Positions 45,190-53,972 are shown, counted from the first letter of the stretch. The stretch: DNA of 64,000 bases from Algoriphagus chordae (GCF_003254055.1 NZ_QKZT01000015.1:1-64000), one strand, 5' to 3'. Made by a program: numbers and translations. Notes: a model not told the origin generated them from the sequence alone.

Positions 45190-45563
45190 TATCAGATTTC
45201 AACGATCCAGAATTAAGCGGAAAATATCTAGGCACAATCAGCTCTGATTTTATAAAAATATCAGATACGCTCAAGGAAGCTTCTTATCAGATTAGAACTC
45301 GGAAATTCTCTGATTATCCGATTTTTCCTATCTCCAAAGAGATGCAGCCTATTGGTAAAATCTTTGTTGGCAAAGACGAAAAAGACTTGGACTGGAATTA
45401 CTTTATGACCTATGTGGATGAGTTTGTCCAACGCAAATTGATCGCGGAAGAATCCCTAGAGGATTTCCAAAAAGCCTATAAAGACCCAGATGAATTCTGT
45501 TGTCTTTTCGTGATGGATGGGGCTTTTACGAGCTTCGTATACCTCCCATATCCAAACGATTAA
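45186..45563 (+). CDS. Conserved hypothetical protein coupled to rlmD
   Basis: A 125-residue soluble protein of unknown function, with no signal peptide. It is acidic and aromatic-rich, with FSDYPIFPISKEMQPIGKIF, DLDWNYFMTYVDEFVQRKLI and DEFCCLFVMDGAFTSFVYLPYPND. Its ATG overlaps the TGA of the methyltransferase gene, a strong sign of co-translation. I do not assign a role; a helper in the RNA modification step is a guess from coupling. A strong terminator follows 19 bases after the stop. Confidence 0.8.
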   Translation: MISDFNDPELSGKYLGTISSDFIKISDTLKEASYQIRTRKFSDYPIFPISKEMQPIGKIFVGKDEKDLDWNYFMTYVDEFVQRKLIAEESLEDFQKAYKDPDEFCCLFVMDGAFTSFVYLPYPND

Positions 45564-45582
45564 AACTTCAATCCAAGCCATA

Positions 45583-45619
45583 AAAAAAGGTTTACCTATA
45601 GATTAGGTAAACCTTTTTT
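45583..45619. terminator. Bidirectional terminator between the rlmD unit and aminopeptidase P
   Basis: A 15-bp perfect stem (AAAAAAGGTTTACCT / AGGTAAACCTTTTTT) with a 7-base loop. It has A and T tracts on both sides and serves the convergent genes. Confidence 0.9.
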
Positions 45620-45666
45620 AATTACTGTAAATGAAATATTTATAGATAATTAATTAAAGAAATTAA

Positions 45667-46959
45667 TCAACTATTCATCAGCTCTTCAATTTCTTCAGCT
45701 TCCACTGGGATATTCCTCATCAAATCAAAATAACCTTTTCCTTCTTGAATCACGATGTTGTTTTCTAATCGGATCCCTAGCCCTTCTTCTTGGATATAAA
45801 TCCCTGGCTCTACGGTGAACACCATTCCCGGCTTGATCAGCTCGTGCATAGTTCCTACATCATGTACGTCCAACCCCATATGATGCGAAGTTCCATGCAT
45901 AAAATACTTTTTATATGCAGGCCAGTTTGGATCCTGATTCTTGATATCAGTTTGATCGATAAGCTTCAAACCAACCAATTCACTTTGCATGATCAGCCCA
46001 ACTTCCTTATGGTAATCTTGGATATTGGCACCTATTCTTAAGATGTGCGCAGCTTCTTTTTGCACCCTCAAAACGGCATCATAAACGGCACGTTGTCTCT
46101 CAGTAAATCTACCACTCACGGGAATGGTCCGAGTCATGTCCGAATTGTAATTTCCATATTCCGCTCCCACATCCATCAACAGCATTTCGCCAGCAAGACA
46201 TTCTTTGTGATTCTCCACATAATGCAATACACAAGCAGATGCTCCAGAAGCAATGATTGGCTCATAGGCGAATCCCTTACTGCGATTCCTTACAAACTCA
46301 TGCAAGTATTCCGCTTCGATCTCATACTCGGTTACTCCAGGTTTTACGAATGACAAAATTCTTCTAAAGCCCTTTTCTGTAATATCACAGGCTTTCTGAA
46401 TCTGATCGATTTCTTCCTTTTCTTTTACTCCCCTCAGTTCATGCATGATCGGTGCAGCACGTCGGTAGTTGTGCAGCGGGAACCTCTCTTTGCAGTGTTT
46501 GATGAACCTCGAGTCTTGTGTCTCTACCACTACGCCTGCACGCAGGTGCTCATTGGTGTTGAGGTATACATTACAGCAAAGTGCCATCACCGTATTAAAA
46601 ATCTGATCAAAATTGGCAAGCCACTGAATATTTTTAATGCCTGAAGTAGCTTCGGCTTCCTCTTTTGTATACTTGTGTCCTTCCCAAATTGCTATTTGCT
46701 CGTTGGTTTCGCGCAGAAAAAGCACTTCACGCATGTTGGGATTTGGACAATCCGGAGCCAATAATAAGATAGATTCCTCTTGGTCTATGCCGCAGAGGTA
46801 GAACAAATCATTATTCTGACGAAAACGCATCGTCCCGTCAGCATTGGTGGGCATGATATCATTAGAATTAAAAATGGCCACACTGCTTTCAGCAAGTTTG
46901 TAGCAAAATTTCTCACGATTCTTGATGTAAAGTGAACTAGCAAGTGGTTGATATTTCAT
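45667..46959 (-). CDS. Aminopeptidase P family Xaa-Pro aminopeptidase
   Basis: A 430-residue M24 metallopeptidase that removes an N-terminal residue before proline. The AMP_N domain (YKLAESSVAIFNSNDIMPTNADGTMRFRQNNDLFYLCGID) is followed by a pita-bread catalytic domain. The metal ligands are visible: Asp in LLMDVGAEYGNYNSDMTRT (both Asp residues), His in FMHGTSHHMGLDVHDVG, Glu in FTVEPGIYI and Glu in GIRLENNIVI. No signal peptide, so cytoplasmic. It is a single gene, divergent from the M16 peptidase across a 355-base gap. Confidence 0.95.
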   Translation of the reverse strand: MKYQPLASSLYIKNREKFCYKLAESSVAIFNSNDIMPTNADGTMRFRQNNDLFYLCGIDQEESILLLAPDCPNPNMREVLFLRETNEQIAIWEGHKYTKEEAEATSGIKNIQWLANFDQIFNTVMALCCNVYLNTNEHLRAGVVVETQDSRFIKHCKERFPLHNYRRAAPIMHELRGVKEKEEIDQIQKACDITEKGFRRILSFVKPGVTEYEIEAEYLHEFVRNRSKGFAYEPIIASGASACVLHYVENHKECLAGEMLLMDVGAEYGNYNSDMTRTIPVSGRFTERQRAVYDAVLRVQKEAAHILRIGANIQDYHKEVGLIMQSELVGLKLIDQTDIKNQDPNWPAYKKYFMHGTSHHMGLDVHDVGTMHELIKPGMVFTVEPGIYIQEEGLGIRLENNIVIQEGKGYFDLMRNIPVEAEEIEELMNS

Positions 46960-47314
46960 CTGTTATTATTTAATTTTTTAGGTTACGTGCCCGCCGGGCT
47001 GAAGCTAGTCGGTCGGGGGATCACGCAATTAGTCTAACCGCTCAATGGGGCAAACCCTAAGTCATGCGTGATTTCAACTGGATATACTTATTTTCTAATG
47101 TTCATTCCCCTGATAAATTTCGGAGCTATGGGGTTAAATCTCGCGTTGTAAATAATTACCACTTTGTGAGCAATTATTATAGGCTCGATTTCATAGATTA
47201 TTCCTCATTCTGAAATGGAAAGTTACTAATTCTACTCTGAAAAGTTGCTTAGAAATTCTACAGGAACCAATTTCCTGCTTTACTTTGTATATTACCGAAA
47301 GGGTAAGATAAAGC
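46960..47314. other. Intergenic region with a GC-rich, potentially structured block
   Basis: No gene was found here. The block 46981-47072 is far richer in GC than its surroundings. It has the hairpin-like GCCCGCCGGGC at 46989-46999 and an 8-bp inverted repeat ATCACGCA (47020-47027) / TGCGTGAT (47065-47072). It could be a REP-like element or an untranslated leader of the divergent peptidase genes. The rest is AT-rich, with no signal I can name. Confidence 0.5.
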
Positions 47315-48544
47315 ATGGAATTAAACATCAAAGAACTTAGTAACGGCATTCGGATTGTCCATCAGGAAGTTACCCACACCAGACTAGTTCACTGCGGATT
47401 TATATTAGACATAGGCAGTAGAGACGAGACCAAAGAGCAGGAAGGACTGGCTCATTTTTGGGAGCACATGGCCTTCAAAGGCACCAAAAAGCGCAAAACC
47501 TTCCATATACTCAATCGACTAGAATCACTGGGAGGCGAACTCAACGCCTATACCACCAAAGAAAAAGTATGCTTCTATGCCTCCACTTTGAAGGAGCATT
47601 ATGGCAAAGCTGCTGAGTTACTTTTCGACATTACCTTCAACAGCACTTTCCCTGAAAAGCAGATCGAAAAAGAGCGACAGGTCATTTTAGAGGAAATGGC
47701 CATGTATCGTGATTCTCCCGATGATGCTATTCAAGATGAATTGGACGAAATGGTTTTTGAAAACCATGCCTTGGGAAGGAACATCTTGGGAACTGAGCAA
47801 ACCGTAGGTGGCTTTACGCAGCAGGATTTCTTTGATTATATTTCTACCAGGCTGGATACTTCGAGGCTGATATTTTCAGTAGTAGGAAATATTTCATTCC
47901 AAAAAGTACTGCGTGGAATCGAAGGCCCCTTGTCTCAGATTCAGCCCAAAAGAAGCCTGTATGTCAGAAGCGGTTTCAACAGCTATGTCCCCAAAATAAA
48001 AACTCAAGAACGAGATATCAGCCAGTCCCTTTGTGCGATCGGCAGACCAGCATTTTCTCTATATGACCCTAATCGCTTCAAGCTTTACCTGCTCAATAAT
48101 ATCCTCGGTGGACCAAGCATGAACAGTAGGTTGAACCTTATGCTTCGCGAAAAACATGGCTATGTCTATAGCATAGAGTCCAGTTATCAGCCATTTTCGG
48201 ATATTGGTTTTTTTGGGATTTACTTTGGTACCGAAGGAAAAACCCTCAAAAAAGCACAATCTCTAGTGCTCAAAGAAATGAGTAAAATGGCCAACACCAA
48301 GCTCGGCACTGTACAGCTTCATATGGCCAAAGAACAAGCAATCGGTCAAATGGCTATGGCAGAAGAGAATTACGCAGCACTAATGCTTGTGTACGGCAAA
48401 AGTCTGCTAGATCATGGCAAAGTAGATCCTTTGGAAAATATATTTAATCAGATCAGAAATACTACAGCAGAAGAACTACAGGAAATTGCGCAGGATATTT
48501 TCAATCCAGACATGCTCACTTTCCTTACTTACACCCCTCAATAA
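47315..48544 (+). CDS. M16-family zinc peptidase (processing-peptidase-like)
   Basis: A 409-residue M16 metallopeptidase with the inverted zinc motif HFWEH (His47, Glu50, His51). Upstream is the typical LVHCGFILDIGSRDE; downstream are GGELNAYTTKEKVCFYASTLKEHYGKA, the third ligand region VILEEMAMYRDSPDD, and LNNILGGPSMNSRLNLMLREKHGYVYSI (substrate Arg/Tyr loop). No signal peptide is present, so a cytoplasmic role in peptide turnover is likely. Two bases separate it from the O-methyltransferase ATG, so the pair is probably co-transcribed. Confidence 0.94.
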   Translation: MELNIKELSNGIRIVHQEVTHTRLVHCGFILDIGSRDETKEQEGLAHFWEHMAFKGTKKRKTFHILNRLESLGGELNAYTTKEKVCFYASTLKEHYGKAAELLFDITFNSTFPEKQIEKERQVILEEMAMYRDSPDDAIQDELDEMVFENHALGRNILGTEQTVGGFTQQDFFDYISTRLDTSRLIFSVVGNISFQKVLRGIEGPLSQIQPKRSLYVRSGFNSYVPKIKTQERDISQSLCAIGRPAFSLYDPNRFKLYLLNNILGGPSMNSRLNLMLREKHGYVYSIESSYQPFSDIGFFGIYFGTEGKTLKKAQSLVLKEMSKMANTKLGTVQLHMAKEQAIGQMAMAEENYAALMLVYGKSLLDHGKVDPLENIFNQIRNTTAEELQEIAQDIFNPDMLTFLTYTPQ

Positions 48545-48546
48545 TC

Positions 48547-49191
48547 ATGGATTTCATTGACCCAGCACTTTCAGCTTATTGCGAAGCACACAGCAGCGAA
48601 GAGGACACTTTGCTTCTAAAAATCACCCGAGAGACTCAAGCCAAAGTCATGATGCCACGCATGATTTCGGGACATCTTCAGGGAAGAATGCTGGAGATTT
48701 TCACGAAAATGCAAAACCCTGCAACAATCTTGGAAATAGGAACATACACCGGATATTCTGGCATCTGTATGGCTCGGGGATTAAAAGAGGAAGGGAAACT
48801 GATTACACTTGACATCAATGATGAGTTGGAAACGATGGTAAGAGGTTTTTTTGAAGAAAGTGGGATGGCTGACAAAATCGATTACCGATTGGGAAATGCC
48901 CTGGAAATCATCCCTAGCCTTGCCGGCCCCTTCGACATGGTTTTCATCGATGCTGACAAAATCAACTATGGAAAGTATTATGATCTAATCATCGATAAGA
49001 TGAGTGCTGGCGGAATTATTCTCGCAGACAATGTGCTTTGGTCAGGGAAAGTTTTGGTGGAAAAAGGACAGAAAATCGATAAGGATACCCAAGCTCTGCT
49101 AGACTTCAATGCCATGATTCAAAACGATCCAAGGGTAGAAAATGCCCTACTCCCTATCCGAGATGGCGTCATGATGGCAAGAAAAATCTAA
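48547..49191 (+). CDS. Class I SAM-dependent O-methyltransferase (caffeoyl-CoA OMT-like, COG4122)
   Basis: A 214-residue methyltransferase. The SAM motif is TILEIGTYTGYSGICMARGL, then LITLDINDELE, DMVFIDADKINYGKYYDLI (catalytic/metal Asp region) and GGIILADNVLWSGKVL. These metal-dependent OMTs act on catechol-like or hydroxyl groups; the bacterial substrate is unknown (YrrM-type members may modify tRNA hydroxyuridine). It follows the M16 gene by 2 bases. A weak A/T hairpin lies at 49191-49220 before the LysM protein. Confidence 0.9.
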   Translation: MDFIDPALSAYCEAHSSEEDTLLLKITRETQAKVMMPRMISGHLQGRMLEIFTKMQNPATILEIGTYTGYSGICMARGLKEEGKLITLDINDELETMVRGFFEESGMADKIDYRLGNALEIIPSLAGPFDMVFIDADKINYGKYYDLIIDKMSAGGIILADNVLWSGKVLVEKGQKIDKDTQALLDFNAMIQNDPRVENALLPIRDGVMMARKI

Positions 49192-49258
49192 GCAAAAATA
49201 AAAGGGGAATCATTTTTGCTAAAATGAGGCTGCAACGAACGATGAAAGCCTTTTTCGA

Positions 49259-50839
49259 ATGAAAATTACTAGTAAAACTTACCTCCTTTTCATCTTAACA
49301 CTTTTTCTAAGCCAAAATCTACTGGCCCAAATCCCACAGGTTCCAGCAGAATTGGAGTTTGCTGAACTTATCGTGCGAATCAATCCGCAGGCGCGGCGAG
49401 AAATCCAATTAGATGTGGATGCGCAGTATCGTAACCCATCGTATTTCAAAGTAAAACAAGATAGGGTCAATCTATACATGCCTATCATTGAGCGTGAACT
49501 TAGAAATGCTGGCGTTCCTGAAGACCTAAAGTACCTGGTGATTCAAGAAAGTGGTTTGATTGGGGATGCGGTATCCACTTCAAATGCTGTTGGCTTCTGG
49601 CAATTCAAACAAGGTACCGCTGAGGAAGTTTTTCTGCGGGTAGATAATCAAATTGATGAGCGAAAAAACATTGTTTCTTCTACCAAGGGAGCTGCTCTTT
49701 ACCTTCAAAAACACAATAACACTTTCGATAATTGGATGTGCGCTCTGGTATCCTACCAGATGGGTTTGGGTGGAGCCAAAGCTTACTTTGGAACACAGTA
49801 CAACGGAAAGCGAGTCGTGGATGTAGATCGAAATACCCATTGGTACTTTAAGAAATTCCTAGCACATAAAATAGCCTTTGAAAATTCAAGCATGATGCTT
49901 GTCAGTAATGCTCAGTATATGGCTGAAGAGCGTGTTCAAGGACCTACTACGCTTTCAGCTTTGTCCAAAAAATATGGGGTAAGTGAAAAACATTTGGAAG
50001 AGTATAACCTCTGGACTAGAAATGGAAAAATCCCTGGAGATAGGGCCTACACGGTAGTCTATGTCAAAAATGGATCAATTCCTACCCAGCAAGCTGTCCT
50101 CAAGAAAGCCGAGCCTAAAAACACCACATCGACCACAAGCAGCACCTCTCCAGCATACAAACAGGCTAATTCATTTCCTCGAATTGCAGGAAACACAACG
50201 AACGCTGCACTACCAGATCAGATCACTGTAAATAATCTAGATGGGGTGCAAGCTGCTCAAACAACCACTCAAAGCACTTTTTCTGAACGTGTGGGTGTCA
50301 AGGAGAATAAATTGAGACGACTTAATGATTTGGACAAAGGAGAGCGCATCGAAGCTGGAGAATATTATTATACTGAGAAAAAGAAGGCAAGTGCCGAAGT
50401 AGCCACCCATGTGGTAATGCCAGGGGAAACACTCTGGAGCATTTCTCAGAAATACGGAATGAAACTTTCTGCTTTAAAATCTAAAAACCGTATCAGAAAA
50501 GACAGGGATTTAAAAGCTGGAATGGTTCTTAATCTACAGGATCACAGAAAGCGTGGAGAAGATATTCCGGTAGTGAAAGTAAACAGCCCTACACCTACAA
50601 GAGAGGTAATTGCAAGCTCCTCTCCAGCTCCCTCTGCTAACCAAGCTGCAAGAAATACAGTAACACAAACTAATAGTTCTTCCAATTCAAAAACTGTACA
50701 TACCGTAGCAAGTGGAGAAACGCTATTTGCAATTAGTAAAAAATATGGCGTGAGCGTCAATGAATTAAAAACCTGGAACAATATCGGAAATCAAAATATC
50801 ATATCCATTGGGCAGAAATTGGTTATCTTTCGCCCCTGA
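49259..50839 (+). CDS. Lytic transglycosylase with LysM repeats (MltD-like)
   Basis: A secreted muramidase of 526 residues that cleaves peptidoglycan non-hydrolytically. The signal peptide ends near LLAQ (residue 24). The SLT domain (about residues 75-190) contains YLVIQESGLIGDAVSTSNAVGFWQFKQGTAEE, where the Glu of QESG is catalytic, and ALVSYQMGLGG. A degenerate LysM (ALSKKYGVSEKHLEEYN, about 232) and two clear LysM domains follow: GETLWSISQKYGMKLSALKSKN (about 388) and GETLFAISKKYGVSVNELKTWN (about 485). Ser/Thr/Pro-rich linkers separate them. It is followed after 24 bases by the DUF3078 gene. Confidence 0.93.
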   Translation: MKITSKTYLLFILTLFLSQNLLAQIPQVPAELEFAELIVRINPQARREIQLDVDAQYRNPSYFKVKQDRVNLYMPIIERELRNAGVPEDLKYLVIQESGLIGDAVSTSNAVGFWQFKQGTAEEVFLRVDNQIDERKNIVSSTKGAALYLQKHNNTFDNWMCALVSYQMGLGGAKAYFGTQYNGKRVVDVDRNTHWYFKKFLAHKIAFENSSMMLVSNAQYMAEERVQGPTTLSALSKKYGVSEKHLEEYNLWTRNGKIPGDRAYTVVYVKNGSIPTQQAVLKKAEPKNTTSTTSSTSPAYKQANSFPRIAGNTTNAALPDQITVNNLDGVQAAQTTTQSTFSERVGVKENKLRRLNDLDKGERIEAGEYYYTEKKKASAEVATHVVMPGETLWSISQKYGMKLSALKSKNRIRKDRDLKAGMVLNLQDHRKRGEDIPVVKVNSPTPTREVIASSSPAPSANQAARNTVTQTNSSSNSKTVHTVASGETLFAISKKYGVSVNELKTWNNIGNQNIISIGQKLVIFRP

Positions 50840-50863
50840 TCTGCAATCCCCTAAGCTTTTTAA

Positions 50864-51850
50864 ATGTCAAAGTATCTCCTAATTTTTGGATTATTTCTAC
50901 TATGCCTCAGCCAGACTCTTCAGGCTCAGGATAGGCAGTATATTCCTGACACTGTAATGATTAACGGTGACACCTTGTTGATGCTAGGAGATTCCTTATT
51001 GATAGAAGAGCCTGTGAAAGAAATTTTCTGGAAAACAGGCGGAAATTATAACCTAAATATTCAACAGGTCACCTTATCCAATTGGGCTGCGGGTGGAGCG
51101 AGCACATTTGCTTTAAATTCTGGCTTGACGCTTTTCGCCAATTACAAAAAAGACAATAAGGTCTGGGACACCCAACTAACGGTCAGCATGGGTTTCAACA
51201 GGCAGGATGACCGGACCTATAAAACCAGAAAAACCAACGACAATTTCACTTTTGTGAGTAATTATGGACGGGAACTATCAGAGTTCTTCTTCCTCTCTAC
51301 TCAATTAGACGCAAGAACACAGCTTCTCGCTGGTTACAAATATAGCACTGCTAACGATGTAGTAAATCGAACTAAAATCTCGGACCTGCTCTCCCCTGGC
51401 TATGTGCAGTCCTCCACAGGTCTAAACTACCGTAAAACCTATAAAGACAAGAGCAAGATTTCGGTCATCCTTTCTCCTTTCACAGGTAGATTTACCATTG
51501 TTCTGGATGATTCGCTTAGTCGTGCAGGCGCTTTCGGTGTTACCCCCGGAGAAAATGTACGAGCCGAAGCAGGGGTATCTCTTGCTGCTTCAGTAAACGA
51601 TATTAAACTTATGAAAAATGTCACCTGGGCGTCAAACATCAACCTCTTCTCTAATTATGAGGTGTTTGGAAACATGGTGGTTAACTTCAAATCTGTGATC
51701 AGAATGCAAGTGAATAAGTTTATATCTACTCGAATAGAAACAGTCCTGATCTATGATGAGGATGTATATATAAAGCAGGATGACGGCACTTCCAAACAGG
51801 CGGTGCAGCTACAGAACCTCATCAACTTTGGGATATCTCTGGACTTTTAG
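50864..51850 (+). CDS. DUF3078 outer-membrane-like protein
   Basis: A 328-residue protein with a signal peptide (LLIFGLFLLCLSQTLQAQ). The mature part reads WKTGGNYNLNIQQVTLSNWAAGGASTFALN, the hallmark of DUF3078, followed by alternating strands suggestive of an outer-membrane beta-barrel ending in Phe (NLINFGISLDF). The function is unknown. It lies behind the transglycosylase gene in the same direction, which fits envelope work. Its last four bases overlap the 3' end of dnaX (tau) on the other strand. Confidence 0.87.
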   Translation: MSKYLLIFGLFLLCLSQTLQAQDRQYIPDTVMINGDTLLMLGDSLLIEEPVKEIFWKTGGNYNLNIQQVTLSNWAAGGASTFALNSGLTLFANYKKDNKVWDTQLTVSMGFNRQDDRTYKTRKTNDNFTFVSNYGRELSEFFFLSTQLDARTQLLAGYKYSTANDVVNRTKISDLLSPGYVQSSTGLNYRKTYKDKSKISVILSPFTGRFTIVLDDSLSRAGAFGVTPGENVRAEAGVSLAASVNDIKLMKNVTWASNINLFSNYEVFGNMVVNFKSVIRMQVNKFISTRIETVLIYDEDVYIKQDDGTSKQAVQLQNLINFGISLDF

Positions 51851-52455
51851 TAATCGGTCTCCAAGCCAAACCTCCGCTGAAACTCTCCTAAAGCAGCATG
51901 CTTTTCTTTTAAAAATTTGAATTTATCAGAGCTTGTGTACAGTTTGTTGCGCTCAGATTCGAGTTCCTCCTTTTGCTCCAACTCTACCGAAAAGTGATTT
52001 ACATTGCCGATTTCACGCACAATTCTAATTAACTCCGGCTTCATCTTCAATGCAAGTTCTTCTTGCACATGACCCATTACCTCTAAAAAAACTATTCCAT
52101 TTTTCATTTTGATGGACTGCCCAAGAATGGCTACTTCCATACTTTTCCCAAGGTTTTGAAAGTGCTCTTTAACCTGATCAAAGATATCATCCAATAGCTC
52201 TTGGGTAAGATCTCTTCCCGCTACTTTCACTTCTACCACTTCCTCAGACTTCTTGCTTTCGGCATTCTGAAGTTCATCTTTAGCCTTTTGATCAGCCAAT
52301 TGCTTGGTGTGTCCTAGGTTTTTGGGAATAGCAACTGTCTTCTGCAAAGCGCTGGGCTTGGCAGTACCAGAAGAAGAAGTAGGAAGAGGAATTGGTTCTT
52401 TAGCCTGCTGCGGAATTGGCTCTTTAGTATTCTCAGGAACTGAGGCTGTCAGGCT
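51847..52455 (-). CDS. dnaX: dnaX tau-specific C-terminal extension (-1 frame)
   Basis: This frame is open from the A10 run through the stop at 51847, about 202 codons, and has no ATG of its own near the 5' end; the apparent start at 52347 is TTG. It begins SLTASVPENTKEPIPQQ, a Pro/Gln/Thr linker, and continues into AKDELQNAESKKSEEVVEVK and a folded C-terminal domain (QELLDDIFDQVKEHFQNLGKSMEVAIL). Tau C-termini bind the polymerase alpha subunit and DnaB. The reading is joined to the upstream zero frame by a -1 slip at 52455-52464, giving tau of about 582 residues. Confidence 0.8.
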   Translation of the reverse strand, partial: SLTASVPENTKEPIPQQAKEPIPLPTSSSGTAKPSALQKTVAIPKNLGHTKQLADQKAKDELQNAESKKSEEVVEVKVAGRDLTQELLDDIFDQVKEHFQNLGKSMEVAILGQSIKMKNGIVFLEVMGHVQEELALKMKPELIRIVREIGNVNHFSVELEQKEELESERNKLYTSSDKFKFLKEKHAALGEFQRRFGLETDY

Positions 52456-53594
52456 TTTTTTTTTGCCTCCTCGGCAGCCACCATTGACAATCGAAATGCC
52501 TGTGGGAGCTTAGCCATTTTCATCAATGCCAATTCCACATGCAAACGCTGATTCTTTGAGGTTTTGTAGTGGATATCGCATTGATTTGCGACGTTCAAGG
52601 CAGAAAGCAAAAATGAGGCAGAAGCAGCTTCAGTCTGTTGCAAATAGCGCTCTTTAGCCGATTCAGATACTTCTATCAGCTGAACAGTAGCAGGATCTTT
52701 GGCTACCAAAAGATCTCTAAAATGCTCACAAAGACCTACTATGAAATTATGTCCATCGAATCCCTTTTTCAAAATCTCATCAAAAATCAATAAGACCTCG
52801 GAAAGATTTTCGGAAACTAAGGCATCTACTACTTTAAAATAATAATCGTAATCAAGGATATGCAGATTACCGATGGTTTCCTGATAGGTCACCTTTTTCC
52901 CTGCGGAATAAGTCACGATCAAATCAAACATCGATAAAGCATCACGCAGCGCACCATCAGCTTTGGTAGCGATCAATCGAAGTGCTTCCTCTTCATAATC
53001 TACCTTTTCCTTCTCAGCAATCTCCTTGAGGTGAACAGCAATGTCTTTGATCTGAATTCTATTGAAATCAAAAATCTGACAACGAGAAAGGATGGTAGGG
53101 ATGATTTTGTGTTTCTCAGTAGTCGCCAAAATAAAGATGGCATACTTAGGAGGCTCTTCCAGAGTTTTCAAAAAAGCATTAAATGCTTGATTGGAAAGCA
53201 TGTGAACCTCATCAATGATATAGACTTTGTACTGCCCTTTTTGAGGAGCGTATCGTACTTGCTCTACTAGATTTCGGATATCATCCACCGAGTTGTTCGA
53301 AGCAGCATCGAGTTCGTAGATATTGAAGGAACTGTTGTTTTGGAAAGACACGCAGGACTCGCATTTACCGCAAGCCTCGAAATCGGCCTGAAGATCCTCA
53401 CAGTTGATCGTCTTCGCAAGAATACGGGCACAGGTAGTTTTACCCACTCCACGTGGACCACAAAACAAAAAAGCCTGCGCTAAGTGATTGTTTTTTATGG
53501 CATTCTGAAGCGTGGTGGTGATATGCTGCTGCCCTACTACGCTCTTGAAATCTGCCGGTCTGTATTTTCTTGCCGAAACGACGAAATTTTCCAT
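52449..53594 (-). CDS. dnaX: DNA polymerase III clamp-loader subunit DnaX, gamma form
   Basis: DnaX is the motor of the clamp loader that places the beta clamp on DNA. The frame-0 product has 381 residues from the ATG at 53594 (a GTG lies one codon earlier). Residues 1-220 carry the AAA+ domain: ARKYRPADFKSVVGQQHI, Walker A FCGPRGVGKTTCARIL, the zinc cysteines of INCEDLQADFEACGKCESC, Walker B YIIDEVHMLS, ATTEKHKIIPTILSRCQ. Collar helices follow. It ends EAKKKA-stop right after the A10 run, like the short gamma protein of E. coli. The tau extension continues in the -1 frame. Confidence 0.95.
   Translation of the reverse strand: MENFVVSARKYRPADFKSVVGQQHITTTLQNAIKNNHLAQAFLFCGPRGVGKTTCARILAKTINCEDLQADFEACGKCESCVSFQNNSSFNIYELDAASNNSVDDIRNLVEQVRYAPQKGQYKVYIIDEVHMLSNQAFNAFLKTLEEPPKYAIFILATTEKHKIIPTILSRCQIFDFNRIQIKDIAVHLKEIAEKEKVDYEEEALRLIATKADGALRDALSMFDLIVTYSAGKKVTYQETIGNLHILDYDYYFKVVDALVSENLSEVLLIFDEILKKGFDGHNFIVGLCEHFRDLLVAKDPATVQLIEVSESAKERYLQQTEAASASFLLSALNVANQCDIHYKTSKNQRLHVELALMKMAKLPQAFRLSMVAAEEAKKKA
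52455..52464 (-). promoter_or_regulatory. dnaX: A10 slippery site for dnaX gamma/tau production
   Basis: Ten consecutive A on the coding strand (GC-A10-GCCTGA). In frame 0 they read AAA AAA AAA then GCC TGA; a slip of one base back gives AGC CTG ACA and continued reading. A short 5-bp hairpin with a 3-base loop lies at 52432-52444. A-run slippage makes gamma and tau in E. coli (ribosomal) and Thermus (transcriptional). Confidence 0.75.
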
Positions 53595-53756
53595 CACCGC
53601 AAGATATAAAAAACTCTATACTCAGGAAGCCCAGCCACAGGCTATTTCAGACAATTTTCGCTAATTACCTGAATTATAGGGAATGAATTTTAAGGTGAAT
53701 GGCTGAGAAAATCTCAGAACTCTGATTTTGTTTGATTATGGCTATGATATTAAAAG

Positions 53757-53811
53757 TCTCCCGCGGATTTGCGCTGATAAAACCCGTCGATTTACGCAGA
53801 TTTCTCAGCAA
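53757..53811. repeat. Dispersed CGCAGATT-type intergenic repeat
   Basis: CGCGGATTTGCGCTGATAA (53762-53780) followed by a second partial copy ending TTTACGCAGATTTCTCAGCA. It matches the reverse complement of 23027-23045 with a few changes. A shorter relative, CGCGCATCTACGGGAAAA, lies at 53869-53886. Confidence 0.55.
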
Positions 53812-53964
53812 CTGAAATACCCCAACAAACTCAGATCTACCAGCTAATGAAATCAACGCTAGTTTTCTACGCGCATCTACGGGAAAAATAACTTCTCAGC
53901 AAACTATAATCCCAGTAAGTAATTTAATGTAGGAAAGAAAAAACTGACGGAACCAAAATTGTGT

Positions 53965-53972
53965 TACTTTTG
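53965..53972 (+). promoter_or_regulatory. -7 promoter element of ssrA
   Basis: TACTTTTG matches TAnnTTTG and sits 17 bases before the mature tmRNA 5' end, which leaves a short 5' leader to be trimmed. Confidence 0.6.

Noticed and set aside
46981..47072. tRNA gene in the GC-rich block
   Set aside because: No T-arm GTTCGA-type sequence and no acceptor stem can be drawn.
49191..49220. Terminator after the O-methyltransferase gene
   Set aside because: A 9-bp stem of almost only A-T pairs (AGCAAAAAT/ATTTTTGCT) with a 12-base loop is too weak to call.
51847..52347. Independent minus-strand gene of 166 codons
   Set aside because: It opens with TTG, lies directly in the -1 frame of dnaX and is open up to the A10 run, so it is better read as the tau C-terminus.
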